A DNA stretch of 64,000 nucleotides from Apiospora phragmitis. Its lineage: Eukaryota; Ascomycota; Sordariomycetes; Amphisphaeriales; Apiosporaceae. Shown in pieces: positions 58,286-64,000 of this stretch. The notes under the pieces are model-generated. The model saw only the letters and a list, made by a program, of their open reading frames with translations, was not told the DNA's origin and did not search any database. Within the stretch, counting starts at the first letter, position 1, and each line of letters begins with the position of its first letter. Location: contig JAQQWL010000008.1 in NCBI GenBank assembly GCA_038363925.1, positions 2,046,001-2,110,000 on the forward strand, in the 5' to 3' direction. Both the position numbers and the translations under genes were made by a program.

Positions 58286-58743
58286 TTTCAGCGCCGAGGA
58301 TGGTGAGATATGGTCTAGTAGATGGCCCAGAATATTACAATGGAAGAGGAAATATAAGATATACTCACGCTTCTTAGCACGTGACATGGAGCGAAGGTGT
58401 CAAGGTACAATGTTGGATGGTACGATCAGCGGTGTGGCTCTTGCTACCTGGAACAGGGTGGTGGTGTGCTGCATGTCAGCTCATGCATATCCAGAGAATA
58501 GAACGGCAAGACAATGATGGCATGCTTATCAGCCACTGTTAGGAGTAGTCAGGAGCATGTCCCTCTTCCTCTTGACCTTCCCCCGCTCTTGGTATTTGTC
58601 TTTCTTCTAGGTACAGCACTGCAACCGCATCAAACAATCGTGTTATTGCTTCCCTGACTCTCGGTTTCATAGATTTTACGTCATTAAAATATGGTACGAA
58701 GTGTCACTCATCATCCAGCCGTCGTGATACCACTAGAAACACC
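58286..58743. promoter_or_regulatory. divergent promoter region of terpene cyclase and P450
   Basis: 458 bases between two head-to-head starts. Such shared promoters often co-regulate cluster genes. I see no unambiguous TATA box or repeated operator within it. Confidence 0.5.
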
Positions 58744-60839
58744 ATGGAGCACCTCATCGTCTTACCAGCTTCGGTTTCATCCGCCGTTGTGACATTCTTG
58801 GCAGCAGTTCTTGTTTACAGTCTCCCTTGTCATCTACAGAATATACTTCTCCTTTATCCAAGTTTCCTGGTCCCAAGATCGCCGCGGCTTCATTCTGGTA
58901 CGAGTTTTATTATGACTACTGGTGCAATGGACAATACATATTCGAAATCGAAAGAATGCACAATAAATATGGTGAGTCAACTCTTTGCCCACGCCATTAA
59001 CCTGCTGGGACCAATACTAAAGCAGATGGTGATGCTGCGCAGGTCCCATCATCCGCGTGAACCCGGACGAGCTCTCGATTCACGATCGATACTTTTATGA
59101 CACTATCTACGTCACGGAAAGCAAAAGGCGGACCAACCACTTCGATGCGTTCTGCAAGGGCATTGATTTTGATGGTAGATTCCTCCGCGCACCCTAGAAT
59201 ATCCTCGGTGCTAGCTACTGTCGCGTATGGGGATAACGTGTAACTGCTAATTACTCACTTACAGGATCGCATCTGCTCACTGTGGATCATACTTTGCATC
59301 GGAAGAGAAGGAAACCGCTTGAACCCTTCTTCTCTCCCGCCTAGGCATATCTCGTTTACAACCGATGCTCGCGAGTGTGCCCTCCATTTAGAATCCAGGT
59401 TCCGTGCTCTTGAGGGTACGCACGCCGTGGTCCGTCTCGACCATGCTTTCTCTGCCTTCTCTGGAGATATTATTCAAAGGATATGCCTCGGAGACAATGA
59501 TTCTGAAGGGCGGTTCCTGGATGACTCGGAATTCGCCCCGGATTGGTATGGGGTTTCTATCCCCACTTCTGGCGCCCTGCTGATTTGCATTTGATCCAGG
59601 TATAATGTGATTCATATGCTCGTCCGGTCGATCCCTCTGTTACCGGCTTCCCATGGCTCGTGCAGTGAGTATGAGTAAATGGCGAGTAGTATTTGGCAAC
59701 GCTAATGCTCAGCAGATTAGTTGCGCATATTCCTGAGAACATCCTTTTGTGGGCGTTTCCCCGTGGCCATGTGTTCAACGTATTCAAGGCGGTATAGTGC
59801 CTGTTCCTACCATTCTTATCTTGACCGCTTCCGAGCTAACTGCATATACGAATGGTAGAAAGCCAAAAGCCATATCCACCAAGCTCTGGGCGGTGCAAGT
59901 GAAACTCCTAAGAAGGACACCACTTCTCTATTTCGTTATATCGCCCACAGTGATATGCCGGACTCGGAAAGATCCGAAGAACGTCTCGCCAAAGAAGCTC
60001 AGGTGTTGCTTGGAGGCGGCACTGCCAGTACCGCTCGCACCATAGGCTTCGCATCTTACTATATTCTTTCACGTCCCGAACTCAAGGACAGGCTCCAAGC
60101 CGAACTGCGAGCTACAATGTCTGGATGGCCACAGCATGTGCCCACTTGGGCAGACCTTGAAAAGGTACCCTTGTTGCAGGCAATTATCAAGGAATCACTA
60201 AGGTACGATGCCACCTCTCTTGTACCGCCAAATTCTGATCGGGAGGCTTCACATTCTGGGCTAGGGCTCATTTGTAATCAGGTTGAGTTATGGGGTCATG
60301 CATCGCTTGCCGCGCATCTCACCAGACGTCCCAATTCAATACAAAGACTTTGTTATTCCACCTGGTGTAAGTAAAACTGCATAGGGATATCTTCCCATAC
60401 CCCAATTCTACCAGGACCGGCTAATATGTTCGACGTTTGCTAGGTGCCGGTCGGCATGTCTGCCTACCTGATGCATTCTGATCCCGAAATATACCCCTCA
60501 CCGGGGGAATTCCTACCCGATCGTTGGATTCAAAGCCCCAACAATACAGCCATGTATCGCAGCTACGTTCCTTTCTGTAGAGGTTCAAGGAACTGTCTTG
60601 GCATGAAGTAAGTGCCATTTCTCTGATGAGACTGTGCCTTGGAGGCTCAAACTAAACCGATATAATTATCTAGTCTGGCCATGGCCGAGATGAGCCTCAT
60701 ACTAGCAGTCCTGTACAGACCTTATGGGCCGACGCTCGAGCTTTTCGACACAGATGAGAGTGATGTGAAGCAGGCTCACGATTTCCTGATTCCCCTGCCC
60801 AAACTCTCTAGCAAAGGCTTGAGAGCATTGATTCGCTAA
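58744..60839 (+). CDS. cytochrome P450 monooxygenase, multi-exon, with several small frame breaks
   Basis: The ATG at 58744 starts a membrane anchor, then FPGPKIAAASFWYEF (Pro hinge region). Clear exon junctions include 58971/59043 (to GPIIRVNPDELSI) and 59174/59265 (to SHLLTVDH). The I-helix is GGGTAST (about 60014-60034), ExxR is KESLR (60187-60201) followed across an intron by LSYGVMHRLPRISPD, the PxRW-type step is FLPDRW, and the haem loop is PFCRGSRNCLGM with Cys at 60594-60596. The C-terminal exon has LAMAEMSLILAVLY. Frame slips of one base occur near 58845, 59338, 59385 and after DWY near 59550. All signature residues survive, so it may well be active. It reads divergently from the terpene cyclase and is the obvious scaffold oxidase. 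Confidence 0.8.
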
Positions 60840-61782
60840 TGTCCGAGTGGCAGATGATCGCGCTGCACTGCTGGGTCATGACGGGGTTACTTGGAGGAGA
60901 TGGCTCGCATTGCCCCATCTTAGGCAGTTCGTATGCTTATTGCGTTATCGTACGTGCAACCACGTAGTAGAACTACTTGAACAGGAAGCACAGACCCGAC
61001 TAGATCACAAAGGAGATAGACAAGTACATGTCCCTGATAACCTTGGCAGAAATCTTGTGAGACTGAAGAATTTGCCTACCCACTGCCGATCGAGATGCGA
61101 CGAATCGTAATTCAAAAAGGCAACCTGTCAGATTCGGGGCTTGGATGGGCGAATGGAGGACCGCCGGCATGGGAATCATCCCGCGAGTTGGATGAGGCAT
61201 CGAAGTCTGTTACACAGGAAAATGCGTGGTCAATCAATTGCCACGTACAAATGGATACACATCCTTGTTCCGATAGGAAAACTATTGATGCTGTGTAATA
61301 TACACTGCATGCCTTGCTTGGTAAGCTGTGTAAGTAGCCAATCAGAAGTGCGGATTCTAGCGTTGTGCATTATCGGCGCAGCCCCGAATTATATGTCCTT
61401 TTATGGCAAAGATGACGGAACCTTGGCGAACCATCAAGATATGCTGACAGTACCTACTTAAGGTACTCAGCTAGGTACTTACCCAGGTACTTATATAGAT
61501 ACATTAAGCGCTGACAGTGAAGTCTGCCTTGCCTCTCCACACCACTCGGGGCCTGTTAGATTCGCCAGAGCGTTCCTTCTAGACACACAGATCCGGGTAG
61601 AAATACACGTATTTTTGTGGACTAGAGCTTCGATAGGCTTATGTACGTACTCGTATATATATGATAAAGTAGAGGAGAAAGAGCCGTGTGTATTCGTATT
61701 TCTCCATATCTATCGAGAAGGGAGTCATTATCCACCATGGAGCCTGACGTCGCGTGCCATATGCCTGCTTCGATGCGTCTCC
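60840..61782. other. intergenic between convergent P450 and rhodopsin-like genes
   Basis: No domain-bearing frame. A short tandem-like stretch of GGTACT(T) units lies at about 61455-61490. Confidence 0.5.
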
Positions 61783-63243
61783 TCAAACTACGTTTGCGCC
61801 CGCTGGCGCACTAGCAGGGCGTTTGTAACTGGATTCCTCTACCTGTCCAGCATGAATTCCCTTCTGGCCATGCCATTGTTGTCTATGATGCAAGACATAA
61901 TCACTGGAGTCGGAGGAGTCTTTGCGACTGACGCCGGAGAGGCGGGATCGTAACACATGTAGGAGTGATCCTACTGTGAAGTTTGGGAAGTGTCGTTTAA
62001 AGAATGCCGGAAAAAGCATTGAGCACCCGCAGACGATGCCAACGTTAACCTCCAGTGTACTGCATTATTGTCAGTATAGTAAGATCCATCAGTCGCCCCG
62101 GCTCGAGTTCTATGAAGCAGACTTGGTGACTTACGCCCGAAGAGAAATGGTGGATATGTTCCATGTGGCATCAAAGTTGCTCCGAAGAACCGGTGTCATA
62201 CCTAACCGGACAAGACTTGCGGCGCAAACACTGAAGGTTGACGACAAAGTCAGCTCGGGACGATGTAGCCAAGGGAATAAAGATACTGACAAGACGCCGA
62301 CACCGAAAACTGCTAGCACACCAAATTTCTTCCTAGTTGTTGCATGCAGGGTCCAGACGAGCGGAACGGGAAGAAGCAGGACGAAGATGTCGGTCACAGA
62401 ACTCACGGAACCCGAGAGGTAGGGCAAGATTTCGGGATTGTTGCAATTCCCCGGGATGGAGACGTCCCACTGGCGGGCAATTGGACTGCATGCGAAGACC
62501 GTGGCAAAGAATATGGCCAAATGAAATAGAGAGACGAAGGCAATGGCTGCGCCCACTGTGTACTTCATCTTGGGGTGTTGCAGGAAGAGCCGGCGGTAGA
62601 AAAACAGGAACATGAGTTTGATACACGCACTAAGGATCAAATACACATAGGTCGAAATGGTGAAGAACTACATACATGTAGAGAATGTCAGAAATCAGAT
62701 AGGGCTGGCTTTGGTATGAGGCCACTTACTTTGAGAGCCTCTGTAAGCCAGGGAGCAGGTACGTCCCAGATGTGTCGGCCAATTCCCATCGTGGAGCCTT
62801 TCAAGAATTCACCACTCATTAGCAGCCAGGTAAAAGGGGTACGGATCCATACTTACACTTGAGGATCAAGCCCGTGAAAGTCGCTGTCAGAGCCTGACAC
62901 ATATTATTCAGTAAATGTGTGTTCTTTCATGTCATTTCGGCTTCGAGGCACTCACGCAAGAAAGCATACAAAAGTCTGCCACTCCAGGCATTGCGGTTAG
63001 CCAGCAGCTCCCGTCCGTAGTGGTGTCTGTGTTTACCATGAAGAGTTACTCACAGTCGTCTAGTCCCAATCCCCCATCAATAATGGAAATTCGCGTGTAG
63101 AAGCGAATAGTCGCACTTATCGCAACCAAAGAGAGACACACAGTATGGGCAGCAATAGTGCCCGCGAGTTGGCTTGGAGGATTGACGAAGTTGGGCTCAA
63201 CTCCAGGTGGAGCCGGATATGCGCCAAGCCACTGGGAAGCCAT
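61783..63243 (-). CDS. fungal rhodopsin-domain integral membrane protein, gene 2
   Basis: The ATG at 63243 gives MASQWLGAYPAPPGVEPNF, then a first helix CLSLVAISATIRFYTRI and GLGLDD. Several short exons follow (WQTFVCFL; ALTATFTGLILK; GSTMGIGRHIWDVP), then a large one at 62645-62131 with LFHLAIFFATVFACSPIA, SGSVSSVTDIFVLLLPVPL and FGVLAVFGVGVLSV. After a GTAAGT..CAG intron the last exon reads LEVNVGIVCGCSMLFPAFF and a polar tail ending at 61783. About seven helices. Exon borders around 62700-62950 are approximate, and one junction there is off by a base. It shares family with the gene at 50.2-51.5 kb. It shares its upstream region head-to-head with the P450 at 63728. A cluster role (sensing, transport or processing) is only a guess. 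Confidence 0.75.
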
Positions 63244-63727
63244 ATCCTAGTGAAGTAGGGGGTGAATAGCACGAACGGGGCCAGAAGAGAAGAAGAGTTG
63301 ACCGAAAGAGATGGATAAGCAATCAAGCTTTGGGATGGAAGATGCTGGTTGCCATAGAATGATATAACAATATGCTGAATGCAATGTCTCCATGCTGACA
63401 GTACTGCTCTGCCTCGTCCGATCCTCTAGACAGGTATCATCGGGGTGGTGTGGGGGAAAGGCGGCCTCGTTCGGGCCATTTCCACCAGTGATCTGCCTGT
63501 TGGTGGCGGGGTACTTCAGATACATATATGTATGCATATATGTAAGTATCCAAGACATCAAATTGACAACAAGGTACCTAGGTATGCAGTGCAACCAACC
63601 AAACAGCCGGATTCATCGGCGAACGGCGCCCAAGCCATCCGTTCTTAGCCACTGATTTCATCGGGTGCCCTTGACACAACAAACCATCCGTCCCCAACAT
63701 CTTACAGATACACCAAAATCAATCACC
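63244..63727. promoter_or_regulatory. divergent promoter region of rhodopsin-like gene and second P450
   Basis: 484 bases between head-to-head starts. It contains CATATATGTATGCATATATG near 63522-63541, a TATA-like, nearly palindromic run. No other site is recognised. Confidence 0.45.
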
Positions 63728-64000
63728 ATGGGCGACAATACTAATCCATCACTTTTCAGTTGGCCGACACTACTCCTAGCTTTGATCACCGTATGGAATG
63801 ATCCCCGAGTGACTGAGATGTAGATCCTAACCCTGAATAGTATCCCATCATCCGCGTCTGCTACAATGTCTACCTCCACCCATTGGCCAACACTCCGGGC
63901 CCACGCAGCTGGGCCAGTTCGCGGCTGCCGTTTGTATGGTCGTTGTTGAAAGGGACCATCGTTCACGATATAGAACGCCTCCATCGGCAGTATGGGCCGA
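63728..64000 (+). CDS. cytochrome P450, N-terminal part only (runs off the window)
   Basis: The ATG at 63728 (ATCACCATGG) opens a short membrane-anchor exon (to 63790). A 50-nt intron (63791-63840, GTATGG..TAG) is followed by YPIIRVCYNVYLHPLANTPG, where the HPL..PGP motif is the standard fungal P450 hinge, and IERLHRQYGP, the segment before the first beta-sheet. The frame is open to the last base. The rest of the gene lies beyond the window. It resembles isotrichodermin- or benzoate-hydroxylase-like microsomal P450s, but subfamily cannot be set from 80 residues. Confidence 0.85.

Noticed and set aside
1..64000. CRISPR arrays, bacterial operon signals, tRNA and rRNA genes
   Set aside because: No regularly spaced short repeats, no cloverleaf with a usual T-loop, and no rRNA-like sequence were seen. 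The DNA is fungal.

Overview
The window looks like nuclear DNA of a filamentous ascomycete (Pezizomycotina, most likely a Sordariomycete). Coding regions are GC-rich. Introns are short with GT..AG ends (about 44-110 nt, one near 210 nt). The gene families are fungal: a GLD2-like glycerol dehydrogenase, an Hce2-type secreted protein, an eqolisin protease, rhodopsin-like integral membrane proteins, a 6-MSAS-type PKS, a fungal terpene cyclase and P450s. One AT-rich block carries heavy C:G to T:A decay of the kind made by repeat-induced point mutation (RIP).

Left part, 0.5-30.3 kb, is ordinary sparse genic DNA. It holds a secreted Hce2-like protein (-), an aldo/keto reductase (-), a HAD-IIA (CECR5-type) phosphatase-like protein (+), an alpha/beta hydrolase (+) convergent with a cupin (-), an F-box protein (+), a DUF1769 protein (+), a repeat-bearing single-pass membrane protein (+) and a glutamic protease (-). 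Large intergenic stretches, some over 5 kb, separate them. Several of these conserved genes are interrupted only by single-base length errors, several in short C or G runs. That points to indel errors in the consensus more than to dead genes.

Right part, 32-64 kb, is accessory. A six-domain 6-methylsalicylic-acid-synthase-like PKS (32.3-37.5 kb, -) is dead: its ketosynthase has six in-frame stops in one 550-base stretch and both catalytic histidines read as tyrosine. Its 5' end abuts a 6.3 kb AT-rich block (37.5-43.8 kb) made of RIP-degraded Ty1/copia-type elements: four LTR copies, a recognisable gag on the minus strand and an RNase H tail on the plus strand, in opposite orientation. Next come a decayed fungal transcription-factor fragment, three genes of unknown function (one with three clustered TAG stops), a rhodopsin-like gene and a tyrosinase remnant.

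From 55.8 kb to the right edge there is a plausible terpenoid gene cluster: an intact short-chain dehydrogenase (-), an intact 335-residue stand-alone terpene cyclase (-), a near-complete P450 read divergently from it (+), a second rhodopsin-like membrane protein (-), and the 5' end of a second P450 (+) running off the window. The cyclase would make a hydrocarbon or alcohol scaffold from an isoprenoid diphosphate, and the P450s and SDR would oxidise it. The cyclase resembles the N-terminal half of fungal bifunctional prenyltransferase-cyclases but stops where the linker would begin. No prenyltransferase is visible in the window.
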